DNA from: Allohoeflea poritis
GTDB taxonomy: Bacteria > Pseudomonadota > Alphaproteobacteria > Rhizobiales > Rhizobiaceae
Assembly (NCBI RefSeq): GCF_027889715.1
Contig: NZ_JAPJZH010000021.1
Span: 1 to 64,000, forward strand
Length of the DNA: 64,000 nucleotides
Reading direction: 5' to 3'
Of the stretch, positions 46,783 through 54,936 are shown one piece after another (positions within the stretch are counted from its first letter, which is position 1; every line of letters begins with the position of its first letter). The notes beneath the pieces are model-generated. The model was not told the DNA's origin. It did no database searches and saw nothing but the letters and a program-made list of their open reading frames with translations. The position numbers and the translations under genes are program-made.

Positions 46783-47485
46783 GATGGATTGGCCGGCCGA
46801 TTCCAGCGGTCTGGAAACCGTCGAGCGCGCCACGCTGCAGGAGCAGATCTACCGGCAGCTGCGCGACCGCATCATGTCGGGCTTTTTCCAGCCAGGACAG
46901 GCGCTGAGCACACGTTCGGTCGCCGAGGCGGTCGGTGTGTCCGTCATGCCGGTGCGCGACGCCCTGCGCCGGCTCGAGGTGGAAAACGCGCTTGTCGTCG
47001 GACACAACCGCGCGCTGGAAATTCCGCGCCTCGATACCGAAACGCTGAACGAGATCAGCGCCACGCGCATTGCCCTTGAAGGGCTGGCAGTCGAGCGTGC
47101 GCAACCGGCGTTGGGACAGGCCGATATCGGCGCGCTCGAGGATATATGCGCGCAGATGACGGAAAGCATCCGGTCCGGCGACACCGATGGCTATCTTGCC
47201 GCCAACTGGGCCTTCCACAGCCGTATCTACCGGTGCGCCTCGGATGGCATCCTTTTGTCCTTTATCGAAAGCCTTTGGCTGCGCATGGGCCCCTATTTTC
47301 GCCTCACCGCAGGCGACCGGGCGCATCTGGACAACGCGATGATTATCCATCATGACATCGTCCAGGCACTGGAGAAGGGAGATGCGGCTTCCGCCCGTTC
47401 CGGTATTGTCGCCGATATCGAGGCGGCGGTACACGATCTGAGCGACTGGCTCGCTTCGGATACCGGCAGCGCGGCGGCCTCGTAG
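46772..47485 (+). CDS. GntR family regulator, FadR (FCD) subgroup
   Basis: A 237-residue regulator with an N-terminal winged helix (LQEQIYRQLRDRIMSGFFQPGQAL, shown here in part, and VAEAVGVSVMPVRDALRRLE) and a C-terminal all-helical FCD ligand domain. That domain includes the metal/ligand His residues of AFHSRIYR and HHDIVQAL. ATG 46772 overlaps the ALDH16 stop, so it is co-translated with deoC-ALDH16 and is probably their autoregulating repressor, responding to a pathway metabolite. The palindrome at the deoC promoter is a candidate site. Confidence 0.9.
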   Translation: MANRMDWPADSSGLETVERATLQEQIYRQLRDRIMSGFFQPGQALSTRSVAEAVGVSVMPVRDALRRLEVENALVVGHNRALEIPRLDTETLNEISATRIALEGLAVERAQPALGQADIGALEDICAQMTESIRSGDTDGYLAANWAFHSRIYRCASDGILLSFIESLWLRMGPYFRLTAGDRAHLDNAMIIHHDIVQALEKGDAASARSGIVADIEAAVHDLSDWLASDTGSAAAS

Positions 47486-47491
47486 GGACCG

Positions 47492-48046
47492 ATGAGATCA
47501 TTGAATGCGACCCCGACATCAAGGGCGATGGCGGCCCTGCGCGTTGCGGCCTTCGTCGCCGCCGGCCTGCTGCTGACGGTCCTGTCCGCCTGCAGCATCA
47601 CAGGCGACAGGAGCGCACAGGTAACGGACGTTCCGGTCAATCGCGGCGCGGCGCTCTCGCAGATCAATGCCTATCGGGCAAGCAACGGGCTGCCGCAGGT
47701 CACGCTCGATCCGCAGCTCGACGCCCTTTCGCAGGAGATGGCGCGTATCATCGCCCGCAACGACAGCATGAATACACGTCTCCATAGCGCGAGGGGACTG
47801 TCGGGACGGCTCGACCGCGGCGGTTATCCGACCTATGCGGGCGCGGAAAATCTCGGCGCCGGATACCGGACATTCGAGGAGGCGATGGTCGGCTGGAAGG
47901 GATCCGCCGACCATGACAAGAACCTCTTGAACAAGCACGTCACGCGCATCGGCATCGCGCGGTCGCAGCGGCCGGACGGCAAGTACCGCAATTTCTGGGT
48001 TCTTATTCTGGCAAGGCCCGTGGAAGACGGCAGGCCGGTTCTTTAG
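47492..48046 (+). CDS. CAP-domain lipoprotein
   Basis: A 184-residue protein with a signal peptide ending in the lipobox TVLSAC (Cys34), followed by a CAP/SCP domain. LSQINAYRASNGLPQVTLDPQLDALSQ opens the domain (split by the usual NxxR motif), with HSARG, GAENLGAG and ILARP completing the core. Bacterial CAP proteins are exported and of mostly unknown activity. It begins 6 nt after the GntR stop on the same strand. Confidence 0.88.
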   Translation: MRSLNATPTSRAMAALRVAAFVAAGLLLTVLSACSITGDRSAQVTDVPVNRGAALSQINAYRASNGLPQVTLDPQLDALSQEMARIIARNDSMNTRLHSARGLSGRLDRGGYPTYAGAENLGAGYRTFEEAMVGWKGSADHDKNLLNKHVTRIGIARSQRPDGKYRNFWVLILARPVEDGRPVL

Positions 48047-48143
48047 AAAAATCACAAATGTGCACTCGGCTCCGAAGGGGGCGTGACACCCTTCCGACAA
48101 TCCGATAGACGGATTGCGTCAATAACCGACGAGCGGCCATTTC

Positions 48144-48971
48144 ATGCAAGAGATTTCCGAAGAAGAAGACGTAATTCCCATGCGCAAGCGCGCGACCCGT
48201 ATTCTGAGGATCGTGGTCCCGCTGGCGATCCTGCTTTATCTGCTTCCGGTGTTGACGATCGTTTTCCTGGTTTGCGGGCTTCTCGATGTCGGCCGGCACC
48301 GCCGGATCACAAAGCCGATCGCCAAGCTCTATTTCACCGGCAATGGAATCCCGACCTGGCTGCTTTCGCCGGTCAACCTGTTCTTTGACCTGATCTCATT
48401 CCGCAACAAATACGTCTACCGCCTCGAGGATTTTCCCGGGGAAGAGCGGGCTGAGATCGAGAGCGTCCTAAAAACCTTCGACGACAACAGGCAGGAGATC
48501 ATTGCCGACGTCAAGGAGAAGATGGGCGAAAAGAAACGCGGAATGCTGTTCTACAAATGGTATGACAAGAACACGAACGACTCCGTCGCCGCGTTCAACG
48601 AGGACTTCACCTACGTGAAGACCATCGGCGTTTCCGCCTTCAGCGAGAAGGAGGCGACGTCACGGCACTTCGGACCGCTGCGCCTGACCATCCGGGTTCT
48701 CTACAACCTGACGCCCTTCGAAAGCGACAATGTCTATATCGAGGTGGACGGCAAGAAGCACTTCTGGCACGACGATCCGTTGTTCATTTTCGACGACACG
48801 CTGGAACACTGCTCGGTCAACCAGGAAGACCAGGAGCGCTACTGCGTCTTTGTCGATGTGCTGCGCCCGTCGAGTTTCCCGGGGCTGCAGAACGCCATCA
48901 TGCGGATCCTGCAGACCATCTTCATCAACTTCAACGGCATCTTCTACAAGAACTGGTCGTTCCTGAAATAG
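48144..48971 (+). CDS. Membrane-anchored aspartyl/asparaginyl beta-hydroxylase-like protein (LpxO-like)
   Basis: A 275-residue protein with one long N-terminal hydrophobic hairpin (about residues 22-48) and a C-terminal double-stranded beta-helix. SRHFGPLRLTIRVLYNL and FDDTLEHCSVNQEDQERY carry the Fe(II) His ligands and the 2-oxoglutarate Arg of the Asp/Asn hydroxylase family. The membrane-anchored layout and length resemble LpxO, which hydroxylates acyl chains of lipid A. That role is plausible but not proven. An ATG at 48180 is an alternative start that keeps all domains. Confidence 0.78.
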   Translation: MQEISEEEDVIPMRKRATRILRIVVPLAILLYLLPVLTIVFLVCGLLDVGRHRRITKPIAKLYFTGNGIPTWLLSPVNLFFDLISFRNKYVYRLEDFPGEERAEIESVLKTFDDNRQEIIADVKEKMGEKKRGMLFYKWYDKNTNDSVAAFNEDFTYVKTIGVSAFSEKEATSRHFGPLRLTIRVLYNLTPFESDNVYIEVDGKKHFWHDDPLFIFDDTLEHCSVNQEDQERYCVFVDVLRPSSFPGLQNAIMRILQTIFINFNGIFYKNWSFLK

Positions 48972-50327
48972 CTATACGGCAGCCGCTAGACCCGCGTCCA
49001 GTCCGGCAAGGATACGGTCCACGTCTTCCTCGCTGATGATCAGCGGCGGCGACATCAGGATATTGTGGCCCGACACGCGCACCATGACGCCGTTTTCGTA
49101 GGCGACTTCCGCGACGGTTGACGCAACGGCCTTGTCGGCGGGCGCCTTTGTGGCGCGATCCGAGACAAGTTCGACTGCCGTCATCAGACCGTGGCCGCCC
49201 CGCACGTCGCCGATGAGCGCGTGCTTGTCCATCAGTTTGTGGACACCGGCGAACATCTGCTCGCCGCGCGCGGCCGCGTTTTCGGCGACGTTGAGCCGTT
49301 TCGTCTCGGCAAGGCAGGCGATGGCCGCGGCCGCACCGACCGGGTGGGCCGAATAGGTATAGCCGTGGCCGATATTGCCGGTGCCGGTCGTGTCGGCCTC
49401 GAAGGCCTCTGCGATGGTCTCGGAAATCATCGCCGCGCCGAAGGGGAAATAGCCGTTGGTGATGGCCTTTGCCAGGCACATCATGTCCGGCTTGACGCCC
49501 CAGTGGCGCGAGCCTGACCAGTGCCCGGTGCGGCCGAAGCCGGTAATCACCTCGTCAGCGATGAGCACGATACCGTTACGCGTGCAGATCTCCCGCACCA
49601 TCGGCATGAAACTTTCATGCGGCGGAATGATGCCGCCGGCACCCAGCACCGGTTCCATGATGAAGGCGGCTATGGTTTCGGCGCCCTGGAAGGCGATCTC
49701 GTCCTCCAGCGCCTGCGCGCACAATTGCGCGAGCCGTGCCGGATCACTCTCGTTGAACGGGTTGCGGTAGGTGTAGGGCGCGGGGATGTGGTAGCAGCCC
49801 GGCAGCATCGGCTCATAGGCCGTGCGGAAACGCGCATTGCCGTTTACCGAGGCCCCGCCCATATGGGTGCCGTGATAGCCCTTTTTCAGGGACAGAAACT
49901 TGGTACGGCCCGGTTCGCCCCGGACCTTGTGGTACTGGCGCGCAAGGCGCAGGGCCGTTTCGACCGAATCGGAACCGCCCGAGGTGAAGAAGGCGCGGCC
50001 AAGCCCGTCGGCGCCGAACCATTCCTGCAATTCCCAGGAAAGCTCGATGGCGGCGTTGTTGGAGGTCCCGGCAAAGGCCGAATAATAGGGCAGGGCATCC
50101 AGTTGGCCCGAGATCGCCTGTTTGACCGGGTCGCACGAATAGCCGAGATTGACGTTCCACAGGCCGCCGACCGCGTCAACGGTCTCGTGCCCGTCAATAT
50201 CGGTGATGCGCACGCCCGATGCGCCGGTGATGATCTGCGGTGTCTTGACCCTCAGCTGTCCGGGATGGCCCATCGGATGCCACAGGAACTTGGCGTTGTT
50301 TTCCTTCAGGAAATTCGAATCCTTCAT
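48972..50327 (-). CDS. Class III aminotransferase (omega-transaminase type)
   Basis: A 451-residue PLP enzyme. AGGIIPPHESF, LIADEVITGFGRTGHW (PLP-binding Asp) and MMCLAKAITNGYFPFGAAM (Schiff-base Lys) mark the class III fold, as in beta-alanine, GABA or taurine:pyruvate transaminases. It would convert an omega-amine to an aldehyde, which suits the ALDH encoded in the divergent operon. ATG 50327 overlaps the HAD stop (ATGA), so the frame upstream of it is not used. Confidence 0.92.
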   Translation of the reverse strand: MKDSNFLKENNAKFLWHPMGHPGQLRVKTPQIITGASGVRITDIDGHETVDAVGGLWNVNLGYSCDPVKQAISGQLDALPYYSAFAGTSNNAAIELSWELQEWFGADGLGRAFFTSGGSDSVETALRLARQYHKVRGEPGRTKFLSLKKGYHGTHMGGASVNGNARFRTAYEPMLPGCYHIPAPYTYRNPFNESDPARLAQLCAQALEDEIAFQGAETIAAFIMEPVLGAGGIIPPHESFMPMVREICTRNGIVLIADEVITGFGRTGHWSGSRHWGVKPDMMCLAKAITNGYFPFGAAMISETIAEAFEADTTGTGNIGHGYTYSAHPVGAAAAIACLAETKRLNVAENAAARGEQMFAGVHKLMDKHALIGDVRGGHGLMTAVELVSDRATKAPADKAVASTVAEVAYENGVMVRVSGHNILMSPPLIISEEDVDRILAGLDAGLAAAV

Positions 50328-50983
50328 GCGATTTCTCCTGTGATCTCGAGCAGGCCGAGCGCCTGCGCATAGCCGGCTGCGGGCTTCGATACGTCGAAAT
50401 GGACGGTTTGCATGCCGACGGCTTTCGCGCCGGCAATGTTGCGCGCCTGGTCGTCGACAAAGACACAATCTGCCGCGGCGATGTTCAGCGCGTCGATGCA
50501 GGCCTCGTAGGCTCTGCGGTCGGGTTTGAGGATATGCGTGTAGGTCGCGTCATGAATGACGTCGAACGTCCGCAGAAACGGCAATTTGTTCCGGAATTCG
50601 GCGCCATAGAACAAATCGAGCTCGTTCGAAAGGATGGCGAGCGCAACGCCTGCATCACGGGCGCGGTCGATGGCGGAAATTGCTTCGGGGCGGATGACCG
50701 GCATCGGATCGGCGCCGCGCGCGGCAATGACGAACTGTGCCATTTCCGTCCAGTCTTTGCCGGCGAGTTCCGCGACTTCGCGCGTGCGCTGCTGCCAGTA
50801 TTGCCGCTCGGTGATCTCATCGGCCTGCATCGATTGCCAGAGCGGGTCGCCGTCCGGGTCGAACGGCCCGCGCCATGTCAGCGTCCCGGCGGCAAGGCCA
50901 AGCGCCTTTTCCGTCAGCGCGTGGGTTTCGAACAGGGTGCGTGTGACGACGCCGCCGAAATCGAGCACAAGCGCTTTTCTCAT
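50324..50983 (-). CDS. HAD-IA family hydrolase
   Basis: A 219-residue haloacid-dehalogenase-type phosphatase. Motif I is LDFGGVVT (the nucleophile Asp followed by F-G-G, with Val at the general acid position, as in the epoxide-hydrolase N-domain-like group). Motif II is AILSNE, motif III is LKPDRRAYE and motif IV is VFVDDQARN. The second Asp of DxD is missing, which suggests an atypical activity. It overlaps both the IclR and aminotransferase genes by 4 nt, so all three form one tightly coupled operon. Confidence 0.87.
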   Translation of the reverse strand: MRKALVLDFGGVVTRTLFETHALTEKALGLAAGTLTWRGPFDPDGDPLWQSMQADEITERQYWQQRTREVAELAGKDWTEMAQFVIAARGADPMPVIRPEAISAIDRARDAGVALAILSNELDLFYGAEFRNKLPFLRTFDVIHDATYTHILKPDRRAYEACIDALNIAAADCVFVDDQARNIAGAKAVGMQTVHFDVSKPAAGYAQALGLLEITGEIA

Positions 50984-51759
50984 GCTGCCGTCTCCTCGTT
51001 TCCGGCTTCGGGCGCTACACCACCCCAGGCTCTGGTAATGTCGCTTGCCGCTTTCCGGATGATCTTGTGGGCTTTGCTGCGGAACGCGTCGGTAACGCGC
51101 GAGGAGGGCGTTGCGATGCCGACGGCGCCTGTGACGCTGCCATCCGAGGCGAAAATCGGCCCCGCCATACCGTAAACGCCGTCCTCGAAAGCTTGGTCGA
51201 TTTCCGCGATGCCGGTTTTCCGGACATTGTCGAGGTGCGAAAGAATCCTGGAGGCGTCGGTGATTGTGTGATCGGTGTAGCTGCGCAACGCGCCGGACAG
51301 CGCGGTTCGGGCCTCCTCGACCGGCATGTGGGCGAGGCAGGCGAGCCCGGAGGCCGATGCATGCAGCGGTATGCGTTCGCCCGCATCCATGTAAACGCGC
51401 ATGGCGTGCGCGCTTGCCTCGATGAAGTCGATGGTCTCGAGGTGATTTTTGCCAAGCAGCAGCAGATGCACGGTCTCGCCGCTTTCGGCTGACATGCGTT
51501 CGAGGATCGGCTGGGCCGAAGCGCGCTGCGGAAGGCTGGCTTCCCTGATATGGGCCAGCCTCAACAGCGCGGGTCCGAGGCGGAAATCGCGGGTTTTCAC
51601 ATTCTGCTCGACAAAGCCGCGATCCGCCAATGCCGTCATCAGTCTGAGCACGGTTGCCTTGTCGTAGCCGGCCATGCGGGCCAGCTCGCTCAACCCGATC
51701 TCGGGTCGCGACTCTGAGAAAAAGTCCAGCAAAGACAGCGCTTTATCGACTGTTCCCAT
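50980..51759 (-). CDS. IclR family transcriptional regulator
   Basis: A 259-residue regulator with an N-terminal winged helix (VDKALSLLDFFSE, LSELARMAGYDKATVLRLM) and a C-terminal IclR effector domain with GMAGPIFASDGSVTGAVGIA. It heads the minus-strand operon and diverges from the Tct transporter operon; it probably controls both in response to the imported acid. Confidence 0.92.
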   Translation of the reverse strand: MGTVDKALSLLDFFSESRPEIGLSELARMAGYDKATVLRLMTALADRGFVEQNVKTRDFRLGPALLRLAHIREASLPQRASAQPILERMSAESGETVHLLLLGKNHLETIDFIEASAHAMRVYMDAGERIPLHASASGLACLAHMPVEEARTALSGALRSYTDHTITDASRILSHLDNVRKTGIAEIDQAFEDGVYGMAGPIFASDGSVTGAVGIATPSSRVTDAFRSKAHKIIRKAASDITRAWGGVAPEAGNEETAA

Positions 51760-51842
51760 CGTTCACCGAATGCTCCTCCTCGTCGTGCATGTGTTTTTTC
51801 TTGACAGATAAGCGGATTCAATTCAAGCTAAAAATAAACCAG

Positions 51843-51861
51843 CGGTTCAAATATTAAACCG
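51843..51861. promoter_or_regulatory. Imperfect palindrome in the IclR/TctC intergenic region
   Basis: CGGTT (51843-51847) and AACCG (51857-51861) flank a 9-nt AT-rich centre with further partial symmetry. The site lies 38 nt before tctC and is the best IclR operator candidate in the 140-bp divergent region. Confidence 0.45.
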
Positions 51862-51899
51862 ATAGATGAAAAATAGGATGCTTTTCCAGGGAGGATGAT

Positions 51900-52835
51900 A
51901 TGCGCAGACTGATTTCGACCGCCGCGATTGCGGCAATGGCGGCCACAAGCCTCGGAATGACGGCGGCAACGGCCGAATATCCGGAAAAACCGGTTTCCTT
52001 TGTCGTGCCGTTCCCGCCGGGCGATCTTGAAGACGTCATCACGCGGATGATTGCCGAGGATTTTCAGGCAAAATACGGTGTCGCGGCAGCCGTCATCAAC
52101 AAGCCGTCCGACGGCGGACCGTTCCCGGGCGCCGCCGAAGTGGCCGTCGCGCCGCCGGATGGATACACCATCGGCTCCTTTGTCGTGGGCATTCCCGTTG
52201 TCGGCCCGCAGGTCGGCATTCCCGAGCTCAATCCGGACCCGTTCGAGCCGCTCGGCATTTTTGTCACCTATCCGTTCGTCATGGCATCGGCCAAGAACAG
52301 CGGCATCGACACGGTCGAAGACCTGAAGGGAACCGACGACAAGGTGCTTGGCCATTTCGGCTCATTCCTCATTCCCACGCAGGTGTCCTTTGCCATGGCA
52401 AAGCAGATGGGTTTCGAGTGGGGATCCGAGGCGGCCTTTGACGCGCTCGACTGCAACACGCTGGCATCGGGCGATGTCGACGTGATCAACACCACGCTGC
52501 AGCTCATCCTGCCGTGCCTTGAGGATGTCAATGTGATCGCCTCGATCACCGGCGAGCGCATCGCCAAGACCCCCGACACGCCGACCGTCGGCGAACTCGA
52601 TCCGAGCCTTGCCATATCGCTGTGGAACGGCCTGTTCGTTCACAAGGACACGCCGCAGGACGTGCGCGACAAGATCATTGCCGTCGCCAGCGAGACCGTG
52701 ATGTCGGACCGCGCCCAGGAAGTCGCCAGGAACACCGGTGCGCAGATCTACTGGCTCGGCGCCGATGAATCGGCCGCGCAGATCCAGAAGGACATCGCCA
52801 CCACGGCCGCCATCGAAAAGATGATTGCCAACTAG
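51900..52835 (+). CDS. tctC: Tripartite tricarboxylate transporter substrate-binding protein
   Basis: A 311-residue periplasmic TctC-type (Bug family) protein. The signal peptide ends near TAATA (about residue 24). YPEKPVSFVVPFPPGD is the typical beta1 and ligand-loop start, and VGELDPSLAIS and GLFVHKDTP complete the fold. It delivers a carboxylate to the TctAB membrane unit. AGGGAGGA precedes the ATG. Confidence 0.93.
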   Translation: MRRLISTAAIAAMAATSLGMTAATAEYPEKPVSFVVPFPPGDLEDVITRMIAEDFQAKYGVAAAVINKPSDGGPFPGAAEVAVAPPDGYTIGSFVVGIPVVGPQVGIPELNPDPFEPLGIFVTYPFVMASAKNSGIDTVEDLKGTDDKVLGHFGSFLIPTQVSFAMAKQMGFEWGSEAAFDALDCNTLASGDVDVINTTLQLILPCLEDVNVIASITGERIAKTPDTPTVGELDPSLAISLWNGLFVHKDTPQDVRDKIIAVASETVMSDRAQEVARNTGAQIYWLGADESAAQIQKDIATTAAIEKMIAN

Positions 52836-52884
52836 GCTTGCGTGGTCGCTGCGCGGGCAGCGGCCGCCATCTGCCGGGGGAGCG

Positions 52885-53436
52885 ATGGCCATGACGGACA
52901 GGACGCCCGATGTCGACGAGATCGCCGCCTCCGAGCGGCTGGGCGGCGACCGGTATTTTGCCTTTGCGATACTGGTGCTGTCGGCCGGTCTGCTCGCCCT
53001 GATCGGCGATCAGACCCAGTGGAAGGGCAACAAGGGCCTTCTCAACGAGCCGGCGTTCTGGCCGGGCTTGAGCCTGATCGGCATGACGGTCTGCGCCGCC
53101 CTCTATCTCGTACAGTCCCTTTCCGCGCACCGCTTTGCCGCATGGGACCGGCGTGAATTGCTGGTGTGGGTCCGCTGCATCGAATATCCGCTCTGGTTCA
53201 TGGCCTATGTCTTCATCGTGCCGGTCGTCGGCTATCTGCCGACTTCCGTGATCTTCTGTCCGCTGCTGGCGCGGCGCATGGGCTACCGCTCGGCGCGCGC
53301 GCTGTTGTCGGCGGCCTTGATGGGCGCAGCCATCGTCATGCTCTTCAAGGGGTTGCTTCAGGTCCGCGTCCCGGGCGGTGCGGTCTACGAAGCCCTGCCG
53401 GACGGGCTGCGCAATTTCATGATCCTCTATCTGTGA
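52885..53436 (+). CDS. tctB: Tripartite tricarboxylate transporter small membrane subunit
   Basis: A 183-residue protein with four membrane segments and the general TctB layout: a first helix near FAFAILVLSAGLLALIG, a WPGLSLIGM segment, and a C-terminal pair. The start at 52885 follows GGGGGAG; an ATG two codons later is equally possible. It lies between tctC and tctA (9-nt gap). Confidence 0.88.
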   Translation: MAMTDRTPDVDEIAASERLGGDRYFAFAILVLSAGLLALIGDQTQWKGNKGLLNEPAFWPGLSLIGMTVCAALYLVQSLSAHRFAAWDRRELLVWVRCIEYPLWFMAYVFIVPVVGYLPTSVIFCPLLARRMGYRSARALLSAALMGAAIVMLFKGLLQVRVPGGAVYEALPDGLRNFMILYL

Positions 53437-53445
53437 GCGGCGGCC

Positions 53446-54936
53446 ATGGACGTTCTGTTTGACGGATTATCGATCTTGGCCCGCTGGGATGTCGTTGCAG
53501 CGCTGCTGATCGGCTCGGTCGGCGGCGTCATCATCGGCGCCATCCCCGGCGTCGGCGCGGCGGTGGCGATCGCCATCCTGCTTCCTGCCACCTTCTCCTT
53601 CGATCCGATCGTCGGCTTGACGGTTCTTCTCGGCATATATGGCTCGTCCATGTATGGCGGCTCGATACCGGCGATCCTGATCAACACGCCCGGCACGGCC
53701 GTCAACGCGCTCACCACCTATGACGGCTATCCGATGACCAGGCGCGGCGAGGGACGGCGCGCTCTCAGCCTTGCCTATTCGGCATCCTTCTTCGGCGGCA
53801 TATTCTCGGTCCTGTGCCTTATCGTCCTGTCGCCGCTGCTTGCTGCCATCGCGCCGCATTTCGGCTCGCGCGAGATCTTCCTGGCGGCGCTTCTGGGTCT
53901 TGTGCTTGCCGTCGTCGTGCACCGCGGACAGACGGTCATCGCCGCCTTCCTGGTGTTCTTCGGCATCTTCATCAACACCATCGGTCTGCATACGGCGACG
54001 CTCACGCGTCGCTTCACCTTCGAGCTGAATTTCCTCGCCTCGGGCATCGACCTCATTGTCGTTGTCCTCGGGCTGTTCGCGCTCAGCCAGGCCTTTGTCC
54101 TGCTTGTCGCGCGCGACGACAGCCCCAAGGCCGCGCCGGTCAGCGGCGGGCTTTTCCAGGGACTGGGCGAATTGTTCAAATTTCCCGGGACCGCCTCGGC
54201 GTCCTCCGGTTTCGGCGTCGTGATGGGCATGATCCCCGGTGTCGGCGAGTTCATGGCGCAGTTCCTGTCCTATACTTTCGCGCAGCGCCGCTCCAAGACG
54301 CCGGAAAAATTCGGCGACGGCGCGCCAGAGGGTCTGATTGCGTCCGAGGCCGCCAACAACGCGGTGCCGGGCGCGGCGATGATCCCGCTGCTGGCGCTTG
54401 GCGTGCCGGGCGAGGCGCTGACCGCGATGATGCTGTCGGTGTTCTACGTGCACAATGTCGTGCCCGGCCCGCAGCTCTTCCAGAACCAGATGGACTTCGT
54501 CATGGCGCTCTATCTGGCGCTGCTGATCCTCAATGTGATGGTGTTGATCTTCCTGCTGTTCTCCACCAACACGCTGTTGCAGGTGATCCGCATTCCGACC
54601 CGGTTCCTTGGCGTCATGATCCTGACGCTTGCCTTTGTCGGCGTCTACTCCCTGCGTAACAGCGTCTGGGATTGCGCCATCGCCGCCGTTTTCGGCTTTA
54701 TCGGCTTTGTCTTGAAGCGGCTGCAACTGCCGATCGTTCCGATCATCCTCGGCATGGTGCTCGGGCGCATCATGGAGGTGAAGCTCAGGGCCTCCATGGC
54801 GCGGGTGAAGACGCCGCTGGACTTTATCGACCGGCCGATCGCCTTCATCCTGTTCTGCGCCATCGTCATCATCATCGTCATGCACATCAGGACACAGCTG
54901 AAGAGCCGCAAAACGGAGACAAACCAAAATGCTTGA
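53446..54936 (+). CDS. tctA: Tripartite tricarboxylate transporter large membrane subunit
   Basis: A 496-residue protein with about 11-12 membrane segments. Two inverted repeats hold the conserved GAIPGVGAAVAIAILLPATF and GMIPGVGEFMAQFLSY elements. YGSSMYGGSIPAILINTPG is a family signature. It is the ion-coupled permease of the Tct system. The stop overlaps the ALDH start by 8 nt. Confidence 0.95.
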   Translation: MDVLFDGLSILARWDVVAALLIGSVGGVIIGAIPGVGAAVAIAILLPATFSFDPIVGLTVLLGIYGSSMYGGSIPAILINTPGTAVNALTTYDGYPMTRRGEGRRALSLAYSASFFGGIFSVLCLIVLSPLLAAIAPHFGSREIFLAALLGLVLAVVVHRGQTVIAAFLVFFGIFINTIGLHTATLTRRFTFELNFLASGIDLIVVVLGLFALSQAFVLLVARDDSPKAAPVSGGLFQGLGELFKFPGTASASSGFGVVMGMIPGVGEFMAQFLSYTFAQRRSKTPEKFGDGAPEGLIASEAANNAVPGAAMIPLLALGVPGEALTAMMLSVFYVHNVVPGPQLFQNQMDFVMALYLALLILNVMVLIFLLFSTNTLLQVIRIPTRFLGVMILTLAFVGVYSLRNSVWDCAIAAVFGFIGFVLKRLQLPIVPIILGMVLGRIMEVKLRASMARVKTPLDFIDRPIAFILFCAIVIIIVMHIRTQLKSRKTETNQNA

